DNA of 64,000 nt from Bifidobacteriaceae bacterium UBA2724 (GCA_002353815.1 DEKK01000003.1:200481-264480), one strand, 5' to 3'. Positions 1 through 8,000 are shown, counted from the stretch's first letter. Program-made: numbers and translations. Notes: generated from the letters alone by a model not told the origin.

Positions 1-336
1 CTCGCTGATGACCGAGGTGAGCCGTTGCAGTCGTGCGTAGCATTGCTCGCTCGCCGACCCCTGCCATTGGGAGAAATCGATGCTGGTGAGGAGCGCCACG
101 AGGTCTTCCAGAGCCTTCTGGGAGATGCGTACGGCTTCGTTGATGGTCTGCTGGTCCTTGAGCACGCTCATGTGGCAGCAACAGCCGCCGCTGGCGTCGG
201 TCAGCGTCGTGGTGTAGGGGCCGTAGGACCGGAGCGAGCCGCCGTAGCTGACTCGAAGCGTGGCAAAGCATGATGCTGCGGCGCCGGTGGCCTGGGCACT
301 GGTGCCCGTGGTGGTTGATGCGGTGTTCTGTGTCAT
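1..336 (-). CDS. WXG-type (ESAT-6-like) small protein, 3' end outside the window
   Basis: An open frame runs from an ATG at 336 to the left edge, giving 112 residues without a stop. The N-terminal 50 residues are rich in Thr, Ser, Ala and Gly and include a CCC cluster at residues 52-54. From about residue 60 the sequence looks helical and contains W91-Q92-G93 followed by a second helical stretch, the helix-WxG-helix pattern of WXG100 proteins secreted by type VII systems. No ribosome-binding site precedes the ATG. A second ATG at codon 56 would give a shorter protein with the WxG nearer the start, as is usual for the family. The assignment is inference from one motif; the C-terminus and left-hand neighbours are not visible. 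Confidence 0.55.
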   Translation of the reverse strand, partial: MTQNTASTTTGTSAQATGAAASCFATLRVSYGGSLRSYGPYTTTLTDASGGCCCHMSVLKDQQTINEAVRISQKALEDLVALLTSIDFSQWQGSASEQCYARLQRLTSVISE

Positions 337-408
337 GAGACAAGGATGACAGACGGGGAACGCGAACAGAGAGGATTCACGAAAATGTGCGTCAGTGTCC
401 CGCGAACC

Positions 409-455
409 TGTGGATAACGTTTCGGCGCGGTGGATAACCCGCGTTTTGTGGATAA
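409..455 (-). promoter_or_regulatory. Cluster of three DnaA-box-like sites
   Basis: TGTGGATAA (reverse complement TTATCCACA, the consensus DnaA box) occurs at 409-417 and 447-455, with a one-mismatch copy GGTGGATAA at 429-437. All three have the same orientation, spaced 20 and 18 bases apart. They sit 70-120 bases upstream of the minus-strand gene that begins at 336. They could titrate DnaA or make that promoter DnaA-responsive. Neither dnaA, dnaN nor rpmH is nearby, so this is not called an origin. Confidence 0.55.
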
Positions 456-668
456 CCCGCCTGTATCGGCCGACTGTACGCTGTCTCCGGCTGCTTCCTG
501 CGGCTTTGTCTGGGTGGCCGGTCTGGCGTGGTGTGGCGTGGTGTGGCGTGGCTCCGGCGTGGTGCGCTCTGGCGTGGTGCGCCCTGGCCCCGTTTCTGGT
601 GTCCCGTGTGCCCAAAGGCGACGGGTCGCGGTCGGTGTGCGCCGCGTGTCTCGGTGTGCGCCGTGTGT

Positions 669-700
669 CTTGGTGGCCGCCTGTCTTGGTGGCCGCCTGT
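669..700. repeat. 16-base direct repeat, two copies
   Basis: CTTGGTGGCCGCCTGT occurs at 669-684 and again at 685-700, followed by a decayed partial copy. It lies in a G/T-rich tract that also holds repeated TGGCGTGGTG-like words between about 520 and 590. Confidence 0.75.
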
Positions 701-717
701 CTCGGTGGTGGTATGAC

Positions 718-749
718 ACAGGGCACCCGCCATGCGACGGATGCCCTGT
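718..749 (-). terminator. Hairpin, possible terminator
   Basis: ACAGGGCA (718-725) pairs with TGCCCTGT (742-749), with CCG/CGG pairing inside the loop. There is no clear T-run, so a terminator role for the minus-strand operon is tentative. Confidence 0.35.
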
Positions 750-751
750 CC

Positions 752-811
752 TTGTCTGGGTCCTTGTCTGGGTCCTTGTCTGGGTCCTTGTCTGGGTCCT
801 TGTTTGGGGAA
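752..811. repeat. 12-base tandem repeat array
   Basis: TTGTCTGGGTCC is repeated perfectly four times (752-763, 764-775, 776-787, 788-799), followed by a diverged fifth copy to 811. The 12-base period keeps overlapping frames open, which explains the spurious open frames here. Confidence 0.85.
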
Positions 812-846
812 CGCTTCACCGAGACATAGCGCTCCCGTCGGAGGGT

Positions 847-883
847 GTGACCTGACGGCCGGTGGGGCCGGGAGCCAGGTCAC
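847..883 (-). terminator. Hairpin just after the operon, possible terminator
   Basis: GTGACCTG (847-854) is perfectly inverted at 876-883 (CAGGTCAC), with a GC-rich loop. It begins about 20 bases beyond the last gene of the minus-strand MoxR/VWA operon. It has no T-tract, so it could be a processing stem instead. Confidence 0.45.
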
Positions 884-902
884 TCATCTGGCCTGGCCGA
901 CG

Positions 903-2051
903 TCACCATGGGTGACGGGCATTGGTGGTGCCTCCCGGAGCGGAGTCAGTGCCGACGCCGAAGCCTGATGAGGCGCCGCCCGATGAGGTCGAATTGCGGT
1001 TGCGCAGGCTGTCAAGCTTTTTTTCTTCCTCGGATGTATCGTTCTTGCTCGACGACCCCGACGACTGGTCGCCGTTGCCCGAGGATCCCGAGGACTGGGA
1101 CTTGTCGCCGTTGCCTGACGAATTCGACGACTGGTCGCCCGAGCCGGAGGAACCCGAGGACTGGGACTGGTCGCCATTGCCTGACGAATTCGATGACTGG
1201 TCGCCCGAACCCGAGGAACCCGAGGAATTCGACGACTGGTCGCCCGAACCGGACGATTGGCCGTTCGAGCTGGAATTCGAGCTGGAATCCGAGCTGGAAT
1301 CGCCGTTGGAGCCATTGGACCCGTTGTTCGAGTTATTCGAATTGGACTGCGAATCGTCCTGGTCCTGCTGCTGCTCGAGCATCTTCTTGATCGCTTCGGT
1401 CAGGTCCTTGCTCACCTGCGTGTTCGTCGCGATGTGGTCTTTGACATACGGCAGTTGTAGTGCGCCGAAGATCTGGGCGCTTTGGAACTGGGCGTCCACT
1501 TGGTTCTGCGTGTCGAGCAGCTGCTGCAGGTCGGTCGAGTCGTCCTGGGTGAACGTCTGGATGTCCCGCTTGAGCTGCTGGGTGGACCTGTTGTAGATGG
1601 TGAGGCAATACATGTTGCAGAACGCCACGAACGCGCCGAACAGCATGAGCGCGATGAGCAGGATGGCGACGATTTTCTGCCACAGCTTGCTGGCGCGGCA
1701 CGTCGGCTTGGCGTCGGCGGACGGCGCGGGGGTCGTCGCGGATTGCAGATACGGAGCAGTCGAGGCGCTGGCGTCGGGCGACATATCGGTGCGGAACCCG
1801 CCTGAAAAACCCGCGGCCGCGCCATAGGACGAATGGCGGGGGAGCTGCTGGGCGTCCTGCGAGGCCTGGCGCGAAGCGGCATCATAAGCGGGGTTCTTCG
1901 CCATGACGGGTGGATTGACCGCCTGCGCCGGTGGCATCGGCTTCGTGGCGTCGAGCGGTGATTCGTTCCCACCCTGCGTAGGCAGGGCATTCTGCTTGGC
2001 GCCTGCCTCCGACGTCTGCGGCGTAGGGCCGGTGAACTGTGCGTCGCTCAT
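903..2051 (-). CDS. Membrane protein with a low-complexity Ser/Gly/Asn/Asp/Gln tail
   Basis: 382 residues, unrecognised as a named family. An N-terminal region rich in polar residues and Pro/Ala (about 1-115) is followed by one transmembrane segment (about 127-148, core LLIALMLFGAFVAF). Next comes a soluble helical stretch of about 80 residues, then a repetitive tail of roughly 100 residues built from SGSGDQSSNSSG-like units, ending in a short charged segment. It is the last gene of the operon and starts in a 4-base ATGA overlap with the preceding VWA gene. Position and topology (one membrane anchor plus helical domain plus repeat tail) recall the BatC-like third partner of MoxR/VWA clusters, but no TPR motif is evident. 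The repetitive DNA at about 1035-1340 is probably length-variable. Confidence 0.75.
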   Translation of the reverse strand: MSDAQFTGPTPQTSEAGAKQNALPTQGGNESPLDATKPMPPAQAVNPPVMAKNPAYDAASRQASQDAQQLPRHSSYGAAAGFSGGFRTDMSPDASASTAPYLQSATTPAPSADAKPTCRASKLWQKIVAILLIALMLFGAFVAFCNMYCLTIYNRSTQQLKRDIQTFTQDDSTDLQQLLDTQNQVDAQFQSAQIFGALQLPYVKDHIATNTQVSKDLTEAIKKMLEQQQDQDDSQSNSNNSNNGSNGSNGDSSSDSSSNSSSNGQSSGSGDQSSNSSGSSGSGDQSSNSSGNGDQSQSSGSSGSGDQSSNSSGNGDKSQSSGSSGNGDQSSGSSSKNDTSEEEKKLDSLRNRNSTSSGGASSGFGVGTDSAPGGTTNARHPW

Positions 2052-3085
2052 AGAAGTCTCCTTGATGTCTTTGCATGGGCGAGGACCTCCCAGAGCAGGA
2101 GCACGGCCAGGAGTATGGCGAGGGGCCAGATGATCTGGTTCACCACCTGCGTGGGTTTCTCTATCGTTTCCATGCGATAGCTTCCGGTGTCGTCGCCGGA
2201 CTTCGGGTATCCGACGTCATTCGAGGCGTCGATGGACTGGTACACGCCCGACATCTCATCCGCGATGGTGGTGAGCGTGGTGGAGTCGCGCTTGGAGACG
2301 CCATCGGTGCCGGTATCGGGGTCCTGCACCCATGTCTGGTCGCTGGGGAGCGTCTCGCCGGCGCGCAGACCCTGTTTGAGCGCCGGCACCTTGCCGCCGT
2401 TGTCGCTGCCGACGCCAACGGTCACGGCATCGTCGAGGTAGTCGCGCAGCACGCTGAACGTCGAGCGCGTCTCATCGCTGGTCTGTTCGCCATCCGAGAT
2501 GTAATACAGGATTATCTTGTCTTCCTTGTGCTGGTCGCGGGTGTCCTTGAGCAGCGTCGTCAACGCGTCGATGACCTGGGACTGGTTGGTGCCCTGCGAC
2601 ACGCCCGTCGGTTCGGTGACCACGGTGTCGATCCACGACTTCATGGCATACGTGTCGGGGGTGAGCGGAAGGTCCAGCGTGGCGACGTTGCCGAAGCTCA
2701 CGGCGGCGAAATTCGAATCCGGATACATGTCGATCAGATTGTTGACCACGTGCCGGGCGGCCGTGATTCGTGTCTGCGCGCCGTCGGAACCGGGGTATTG
2801 CGCGTCCTGTACGGCCATGGAGCCCGTGATGTCGAGCGCCACGACGATGTCGGTGGTCGACACCGCGCGGGTCGTCGAATCCACGGCGATGCCGGGGCCG
2901 AGCAGCATGAGGCAGATGATCACCGAAATCGAGGAACGGCGCACCCAGTCGGTGGCGGTGGAATCGACGTTCGGGCGCTGGTTGTGGGCGCGCACGGCGA
3001 GGAAGATCGTGACGCCGAGGATTATCACGGTGGCGGCGATCGTGACCGGCCAGCCGAAGGTGGGGGCGAGTCTGAATCTGCTCAT
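2048..3085 (-). CDS. VWA-domain membrane protein (BatA/BatB-like), second copy
   Basis: 345 residues from the ATG at 3085, which overlaps the stop of the preceding VWA gene as ATGA; a longer frame to 3124 would overlap that gene more and is rejected. Two N-terminal membrane segments (about 12-32 and 56-72) precede a VWA domain opening with DITGSM, a DxTxS version of the metal-ion-dependent adhesion site, at about residues 86-91. A final membrane segment lies near residues 317-335 (LAILLAVLLLWEVL). This is the usual BatA/BatB layout: an externally exposed VWA domain between membrane anchors. In MoxR clusters such proteins are thought to act with the AAA ATPase in assembling or activating envelope complexes; the substrate here is unknown. 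Confidence 0.85.
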   Translation of the reverse strand: MSRFRLAPTFGWPVTIAATVIILGVTIFLAVRAHNQRPNVDSTATDWVRRSSISVIICLMLLGPGIAVDSTTRAVSTTDIVVALDITGSMAVQDAQYPGSDGAQTRITAARHVVNNLIDMYPDSNFAAVSFGNVATLDLPLTPDTYAMKSWIDTVVTEPTGVSQGTNQSQVIDALTTLLKDTRDQHKEDKIILYYISDGEQTSDETRSTFSVLRDYLDDAVTVGVGSDNGGKVPALKQGLRAGETLPSDQTWVQDPDTGTDGVSKRDSTTLTTIADEMSGVYQSIDASNDVGYPKSGDDTGSYRMETIEKPTQVVNQIIWPLAILLAVLLLWEVLAHAKTSRRLL

Positions 3086-4251
3086 CGTCTCAGCGCCCCC
3101 TCGATGCCCAGATAGGCGAGCCACAGCAAGGCCAGGGCGACCACGAACAGGATCGGCGTGTCACGGATGTCGCTTTTCACATCCTGGCGGGAGACTCCGG
3201 TGCTTCTCGTGTCGATGTCGCGCACGAGGTTGTCGACCGCCTCCTGCGTGGTGGCCGCTTCGTAGATGCCGCCGCTCTTCGTGATGAGGTTCTCCATCTC
3301 GGCCGCCTCGCTGCTGTTGACCTGCGAGGAATCGCCGGCATACAGGCCGTCGACGGCGATGTTCGAATTCGTGGCGAGGTCCATGGCTTCCTCCAGCGTG
3401 TAGACGCCCGTGCCTTCCGACAGGTTGTCGGTGGCGAGCATGATCATGCCGACTCGCTTGCTGCTGTCGTCCTGGGTGCTGGCATCGACGCCGCGGTTAT
3501 CGTTGAGCGTGAATTCAGGAAGCATCACGGCGCAGTTGACCAGTCCGTCGCCGATGAGGGACGATGCGTCGGTGATGTTCATCGTTCCTTCGAGCCAGTC
3601 GGATATCTTCTGGTAGTCGTCGTCGGACATCGTGGCGACGCTCGTGATGTTCGTCAGCTTGTCGAGCAGCCCGCTGGCGTATGACAGCTGCTGGTCCACG
3701 ATCTCGTAATCGTCGGTGAGCGGGAACACCACACGGGACGTGGAGTTGAAGATGCTCAGGCCGATGCGCTCGCCGTTGAAATGACTGGAGATGTTGCGGT
3801 AGGTTTCGAGGATCTTGGCGTCGTAGGGCAGCGTGGAGCCCGACACGTCGAGGCAGAGCACGATGTCGCGGCGCGAGGCCTCGGAATCGTCCGTCGTGAT
3901 TGAGCCCGGGCGGGCGCAGACGCCGGCGCAGATGAGCCCGATCGCCGCGAGGATGATGACCGAGGCCCTGTTGGCGCGCAGCCAGGTGCGGTAGCGGGAG
4001 TCCACCTCGTGGCCCGACATGTCGTTCTGGAGCGTCCATGTGGGCGGCATGTCGTCGCTGGGCAGGTAGGTCTGTTTCTTCGCCCAGCGCGAGGCGACCG
4101 CCCACAGGGCGATGATGACGATGGCCGCGACGATGCCGACGATGGGCCAGCGGAACGTGAAATCCTCAAGTCCCAGACGCTGGCGCCACGTGGGATTGAC
4201 GGCATTGGCGAACGCCATGCGGTTGATGAACGGCCAGATCGCGGATTCCAT
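3082..4251 (-). CDS. VWA-domain membrane protein (BatA-like), first copy
   Basis: 389 residues from the ATG at 4251, which overlaps the stop codon of the upstream gene by one base (TGATG). The longer frame to 4575 would lie wholly over that gene and has an Arg-rich, unlikely N-terminus. Membrane segments at about residues 30-50 and 95-110 flank a short linker. The VWA domain then begins with DVSGST, an intact DxSxS metal site. A C-terminal membrane segment (about 367-385) ends the protein. It is distinct in sequence from the following VWA paralogue, so the two probably form a heteromeric pair. Confidence 0.87.
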   Translation of the reverse strand: MESAIWPFINRMAFANAVNPTWRQRLGLEDFTFRWPIVGIVAAIVIIALWAVASRWAKKQTYLPSDDMPPTWTLQNDMSGHEVDSRYRTWLRANRASVIILAAIGLICAGVCARPGSITTDDSEASRRDIVLCLDVSGSTLPYDAKILETYRNISSHFNGERIGLSIFNSTSRVVFPLTDDYEIVDQQLSYASGLLDKLTNITSVATMSDDDYQKISDWLEGTMNITDASSLIGDGLVNCAVMLPEFTLNDNRGVDASTQDDSSKRVGMIMLATDNLSEGTGVYTLEEAMDLATNSNIAVDGLYAGDSSQVNSSEAAEMENLITKSGGIYEAATTQEAVDNLVRDIDTRSTGVSRQDVKSDIRDTPILFVVALALLWLAYLGIEGALRR

Positions 4252-4829
4252 CAGCGCCACCTTTCGATGAGCGTGTCGACCCAATCGCACGCCTCGCCGA
4301 CCGTGGCCTGCTGCGCCTGCGCATTGGACTCGGGATTGGCGAACTCCGGCGGATACAGCGCAGTGATCGTCTGGCGCAGGGACTGCATGCCGTCGCGCTG
4401 CGGCGATGACACCGTGTTGCGGCGGATGTCGGTGAGCGTCGAGTCCTGGAGGTTGCTGCCCAGGCGCGCCGATGCGAAGTCGCGGCACAGTTTGGCCAGT
4501 TCCAGATAGGCGTCGTCGTCGCTGATCTCTTCCGCCTGGCTTTCGCGGCGGATTTTCTCGACGCGGCCGTGCCACGTCTCGATCTCACTGACCGACATGA
4601 CCTCCGGCTGGCCCACGACGACGGGCGATTTCTTCGGTTTCCGAGGCATGAACGCGACGACGGCGATCGCCACCGCGAGCACGATGAACACGACCATGGC
4701 GATGATGAACGGGTACAGCGGAATCTCGTCCACGGGCGTTTCATCGAACTGGTAGGCGCTCGTCACGGCGCTGCCGTGAGCCATGGCTCCGGAGCCTGCG
4801 GTCATGACGGCCTGCATGCGTTCGAACAT
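4251..4829 (-). CDS. Single-pass membrane protein of a MoxR/VWA operon
   Basis: 192 residues. A short exposed N-terminus is followed by one transmembrane segment (about 40-63, core FIIAMVVFIVLAVAIAVVAF), a basic stop-transfer stretch (PRKPKK) and a helical, charged cytoplasmic domain of about 125 residues. It has the size, topology and position (between the DUF58 gene and the first VWA gene) of the DUF4381-like proteins of similar clusters, but I cannot confirm membership by eye. Its start lies one base beyond the stop of the DUF58 gene and its stop overlaps the next start, so translational coupling is likely. Confidence 0.75.
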   Translation of the reverse strand: MFERMQAVMTAGSGAMAHGSAVTSAYQFDETPVDEIPLYPFIIAMVVFIVLAVAIAVVAFMPRKPKKSPVVVGQPEVMSVSEIETWHGRVEKIRRESQAEEISDDDAYLELAKLCRDFASARLGSNLQDSTLTDIRRNTVSSPQRDGMQSLRQTITALYPPEFANPESNAQAQQATVGEACDWVDTLIERWR

Positions 4830-4830
4830 G

Positions 4831-5817
4831 TCACTTCACCCCCGATGAAATGTCTTTGTGATGCATGGTGGATGACAGATAGGCGACGAATTTGTTGAAC
4901 ATGTCCTCGCTGGACGTGCAGCTCAGGTAGGTGACGCCCAGATGCTCGAGGTCGGTCTTGATGCGCGTGTCGACGAAAGCGCGGTGCGTGGTGACCTCGT
5001 ACTCGGACTTGTCGACGCGCAGGAACGCGGGGACGCGGCGGTCGGTCTGCGCATCGTAGGTGCCATGCGGCGTCTGCGACGTCGAGAACGGATTCATCGG
5101 GATGATGTTAATCGCGGCCACCTGATGCGTGCGGCGCATCAGACGAATCGCGTTGAGCTGCATCTGCGACCAGCCCGTCTGGTCGCTCACGATGACGATG
5201 AGCGCCCTGCTGTCGGGGATGCGCTTGGCGAGGCGCATGAGTCCGTTGATGTCACGCGGTGCGTGCGCGATGCGCTTCGACACGGCGCGCAGGGCGCGGT
5301 CGAAGTCCACGAACCCGCCGCCTATGGGGACGCGTATCACGCCGTCGCGGTTCGCCGACAGGATGGTGACGTCGTCGCCGCGCCGCATCGAAAGCACGGC
5401 GAACATACGCATGGCGTTGAACGCCACTTGGTATTTGTTCTCGCCGCTCGCGGTGATGCCGGTCATCTCGATGCCGCCGTCGAGCAGCATCCAGACCTTG
5501 CTCGTCACCGTCTTCTCTTTGTCCACGACCACGGGGCGGCCGCGGCGAGCCGAGGCCTTCCAGTCGATGGAACGCGCCTCGTCGAAGGGCTCGTAGAAGC
5601 GTTCGTCGAGGAACTCGTAGCCGCTGCCGCGCTTGCCCGACGGATGCTCGCCCTCGAGGATTCCCAGGGCGCGCTTTACCGTCGGCAGCGACAGCCGCTG
5701 TCCCAGGGCGGTGATGCGTGTGCGGATCGGGTCGTTCGAATGCCTGTGCGTCTCTACGGCCGGCGAGGTCGCGTCGCCATCATTCGTCACGGGATGTGCT
5801 GAACTCATGGAACTCAC
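4831..5817 (-). CDS. DUF58 protein of the MoxR/VWA operon
   Basis: 328 residues, soluble. The family signature is clear at about residues 60-92: GSGYEFLDERFY, then EARSIDWKASARRG, corresponding to the usual G-x-E-F...R-x-Y...R-x-IDW-x-x-SAR. The C-terminal half has the fold of a VWA-like domain, with VWMLLDGGIEM occupying the metal-site position but lacking the full DxSxS. The start overlaps the stop of the moxR gene (ATGA). DUF58 proteins almost always travel with MoxR ATPases and are presumed to couple the ATPase to the membrane VWA proteins. Confidence 0.9.
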   Translation of the reverse strand: MSSMSSAHPVTNDGDATSPAVETHRHSNDPIRTRITALGQRLSLPTVKRALGILEGEHPSGKRGSGYEFLDERFYEPFDEARSIDWKASARRGRPVVVDKEKTVTSKVWMLLDGGIEMTGITASGENKYQVAFNAMRMFAVLSMRRGDDVTILSANRDGVIRVPIGGGFVDFDRALRAVSKRIAHAPRDINGLMRLAKRIPDSRALIVIVSDQTGWSQMQLNAIRLMRRTHQVAAINIIPMNPFSTSQTPHGTYDAQTDRRVPAFLRVDKSEYEVTTHRAFVDTRIKTDLEHLGVTYLSCTSSEDMFNKFVAYLSSTMHHKDISSGVK

Positions 5818-6986
5818 GGAACGGGAACCGTCCTGACGACTCGCTCGACGACTTCATCGCTGGTGATCTCGTCGGCCTGGGCCTCGAAGGTGAGCAGCAC
5901 GCGATGGCGCAGGACGTCCTTGGCGAACTGCTTGACATCGTCCGGGACCACGTAGTCGCGGTGATTGAGCAGGGCCACGGCCTGCGCCACGCGCATGAGG
6001 GCGATGGATGCACGGGGGCTGGCGCCCAGGCGCACGATGTTCTTGAGGCCTTGGATCGGACGGGGGCCGCTGCCGCGCGTGGTGAACACGATGTTGATGA
6101 TGTACTGCATGATCGAATCGGCGACATGCACGTGATGTACGTTCTCGCGCATGGTCGTCAGGTCGCGCAGCGTGATCGTCGTCTCGGGCTCATGCGAGTA
6201 GTCCGGCTGGTCGGCGCGGCGCTTGGTCATCATCTGCAGCACGCCGCATTCCTGGTCGGGGGTGGGGTAGGTCATGATGGTCTTCATCATGAAGCGGTCC
6301 ATCTGGGCCTCGGGCAGCGCGTAGGTTCCCTCTTCGTCGATCGGGTTCTGGGTCGCGATGACCATGAACGGCTGGGGGAGCGGGATGCTTTCGCCGCCGA
6401 TGGTGGTGGCGCCTTCCGCCATGGCCTCGAGCATTGCCGACTGGGTCTTGGCGCTCGAGCGGTTGATTTCGTCGAGCAGCACGATGTTGGCGTGGATCGG
6501 GCCGATCTGCGTGGTCATTTTCTGCGTCGCGAGGTCGAACACCTGGGTGCCCACGAGGTCGGCGGGCATGAGGTCGGGCGTGCACTGGATGCGGTGGAAC
6601 GTCCCGGACACCGATGAAGCGAGCAGACGCGCCGCGGTGGTCTTGGCAAGGCCAGGCACCGATTCGATGAGGATGTGCCCGCCGGCCAGCATGGTGACGA
6701 TGAGGGATTCGCGCAGCTGCTCCTGGCCGATGAGGCCGTGCGAGAAGCATGTGCGCACGCGTTCGGCGAGCTCGTTGAAGCGCGTGATGGTGTCGGCGTC
6801 GAGCACATGCATCGGCTTGCCCTGCGGCTGCTGCGGGATGATGGGGCGCGGGGATGCGGACGGAGCCGGCATGGGCTGGGTGGTCATCGCCGGCGTCTGG
6901 CCGTAAGACACGGGTTGCTGCTGAGGCATCGCATAGCCGGGCTGCTGCCTTTGTGTGTATCCCGGCATGCTGTTTGGTGCTGTCAT
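5814..6986 (-). CDS. MoxR-family AAA+ ATPase
   Basis: 390 residues. A Pro/Gln-rich N-terminal extension of about 55 residues precedes the AAA_3 core. The Walker A region reads ESVPGLAKTT (about residues 115-124), a common MoxR variant; Walker B is VLLDEINRS. The sensor region contains ATQNPIDEEGTYALPEAQ, highly typical of MoxR. The start is preceded by AGGAGA at good spacing. It is the first gene of the overlapping operon moxR - DUF58 - membrane protein - VWA - VWA - membrane protein. MoxR proteins act as chaperone-like ATPases in maturation of envelope or metal-containing complexes; the client here is unknown. Confidence 0.93.
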   Translation of the reverse strand: MTAPNSMPGYTQRQQPGYAMPQQQPVSYGQTPAMTTQPMPAPSASPRPIIPQQPQGKPMHVLDADTITRFNELAERVRTCFSHGLIGQEQLRESLIVTMLAGGHILIESVPGLAKTTAARLLASSVSGTFHRIQCTPDLMPADLVGTQVFDLATQKMTTQIGPIHANIVLLDEINRSSAKTQSAMLEAMAEGATTIGGESIPLPQPFMVIATQNPIDEEGTYALPEAQMDRFMMKTIMTYPTPDQECGVLQMMTKRRADQPDYSHEPETTITLRDLTTMRENVHHVHVADSIMQYIINIVFTTRGSGPRPIQGLKNIVRLGASPRASIALMRVAQAVALLNHRDYVVPDDVKQFAKDVLRHRVLLTFEAQADEITSDEVVERVVRTVPVP

Positions 6987-7169
6987 AAATCTCCTGTCGA
7001 GTTTTACGAAACTGTTGGCATATTCAAATCATCTCATCCGACGTACCAAGCGCCGCATGTGGAAACCTGTCGTCCGGTCATGGCATGCGTCTTCCGCATG
7101 GGCATACCAGCAATGCCTCATCGATTGGCCGTTCGCCGATTCCGCACGACATCTCCATCTGACGATAGC

Positions 7170-7874
7170 TTAGACCGAGGGGAGAGACCAATCGACGGGT
7201 TCCGCGCCCATCTCCACAAGCAGTTCATTTGCCCGCGAGAAGGGGTGGGAGCCGAAGAAACCGTATCGCGCCGACATGGGGCTGGGGTGCGGCGATTTGA
7301 TGATGGCGGCCTTCGTGAGCCGTGGCTCCAGCGTCTGCGCGTTGCGCCCCCACAGGATCGCCACGAGCGGTTTGGGCGACCCATCGGGGTTCGTGCGGGA
7401 GTTGAGCACGTCGATCGCGTGGTCGGTCACCGCCTCCCAGCCGCGCCCTTTGTGGGAATTCGGCTTTCCGGTCTGCACCGTCAGGCATCTGTTGAGCAGC
7501 ATCACGCCTCGCTGCGTCCACGGGGTCAGGTCGCCGTTCGCGGGCATCGGCACATGCATGTCGTCGACGAGCTCCTTGAAGATGTTCTGGAGGCTGGCGG
7601 GCAGCGGGCGGACGCTCGGCTCCACCGAGAAGCTCAGCCCCACGGGATGACCCGGCGTGGGATAGGGGTCCTGTCCGACGATGAGCACCTTGATGGAATC
7701 CAGCGGGATGGTGAATGCCCTGAAGATGTGGCGGCCGGTGGGCTGGAATGTGCGGCCTTGGGCGTATTCGTCTCGAAGGAAGCTGCCCATCGCGCGGATC
7801 TGTCCTTCGACGGGCGCCATGGCCTGCGCCCACCCTGGTTCCATGAGTTCTGAAAGTTCGGCTAGTTTCGTCAC
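7170..7874 (-). CDS. ung: Uracil-DNA glycosylase
   Basis: 234 residues from a GTG at 7874, the length expected for family-1 UDG. An upstream ATG at 8015 would add 47 residues made largely of translated 15-base repeats, so it is rejected. The water-activating motif is present as GQDPYPTPGHPVGLSFS (the GQDPYH box with Pro in place of His), and the C-terminal DNA-intercalation loop as SPHPSPMSA. It removes uracil from DNA in base-excision repair. No strong ribosome-binding site precedes the GTG. The gene is on the same strand as the MoxR operon but separated from it by 183 bases. Confidence 0.93.
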   Translation of the reverse strand: MTKLAELSELMEPGWAQAMAPVEGQIRAMGSFLRDEYAQGRTFQPTGRHIFRAFTIPLDSIKVLIVGQDPYPTPGHPVGLSFSVEPSVRPLPASLQNIFKELVDDMHVPMPANGDLTPWTQRGVMLLNRCLTVQTGKPNSHKGRGWEAVTDHAIDVLNSRTNPDGSPKPLVAILWGRNAQTLEPRLTKAAIIKSPHPSPMSARYGFFGSHPFSRANELLVEMGAEPVDWSLPSV

Positions 7875-7955
7875 ATCGCCCACTTTACGCGGAATGGGGC
7901 GGCGCGGTGCTGCGCCGCACGGTGTGACGCGTGCGATGGGCGCGTGATGGGCGCG

Positions 7956-8000
7956 CGTGATGGGTGAATACGTGATGGGTGAATGCGTGATGGGTGAATG
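7956..8000. repeat. 15-base tandem repeat, three copies
   Basis: CGTGATGGGTGAATA/G is repeated at 7956-7970, 7971-7985 and 7986-8000, with degenerate GATGGGCGCG copies back to about 7933. It occupies the shared upstream region between ung and the divergent LytR_C gene. Confidence 0.85.

Larger units (their letters stand above)
337..902. other. Gene-free interval with DnaA-box matches and tandem repeats
   Basis: This 566-base stretch separates the WXG-type gene from the end of the MoxR/VWA operon. I see no convincing gene: the open frames on both strands are short, overlap one another and encode only translated repeats. It holds three DnaA-box-like sites near 409-455, G/T-rich direct repeats between about 520 and 710, a 12-base tandem array at 752-811 and two hairpins (718-749 and 847-883). 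Confidence 0.7.

Noticed and set aside
337..460. Chromosomal origin of replication
   Set aside because: DnaA boxes are present, but there is no dnaA, dnaN or rpmH, no AT-rich unwinding element next to the boxes, and only three sites.
752..811. CRISPR or phage attachment site
   Set aside because: A simple 12-base tandem repeat with no spacers and no integrase or tRNA next to it.
392..883. Overlapping open frames on both strands (140-163 codons)
   Set aside because: They translate the tandem repeats, have no ribosome-binding sites and conflict with one another. The 12-base period keeps frames open by itself.
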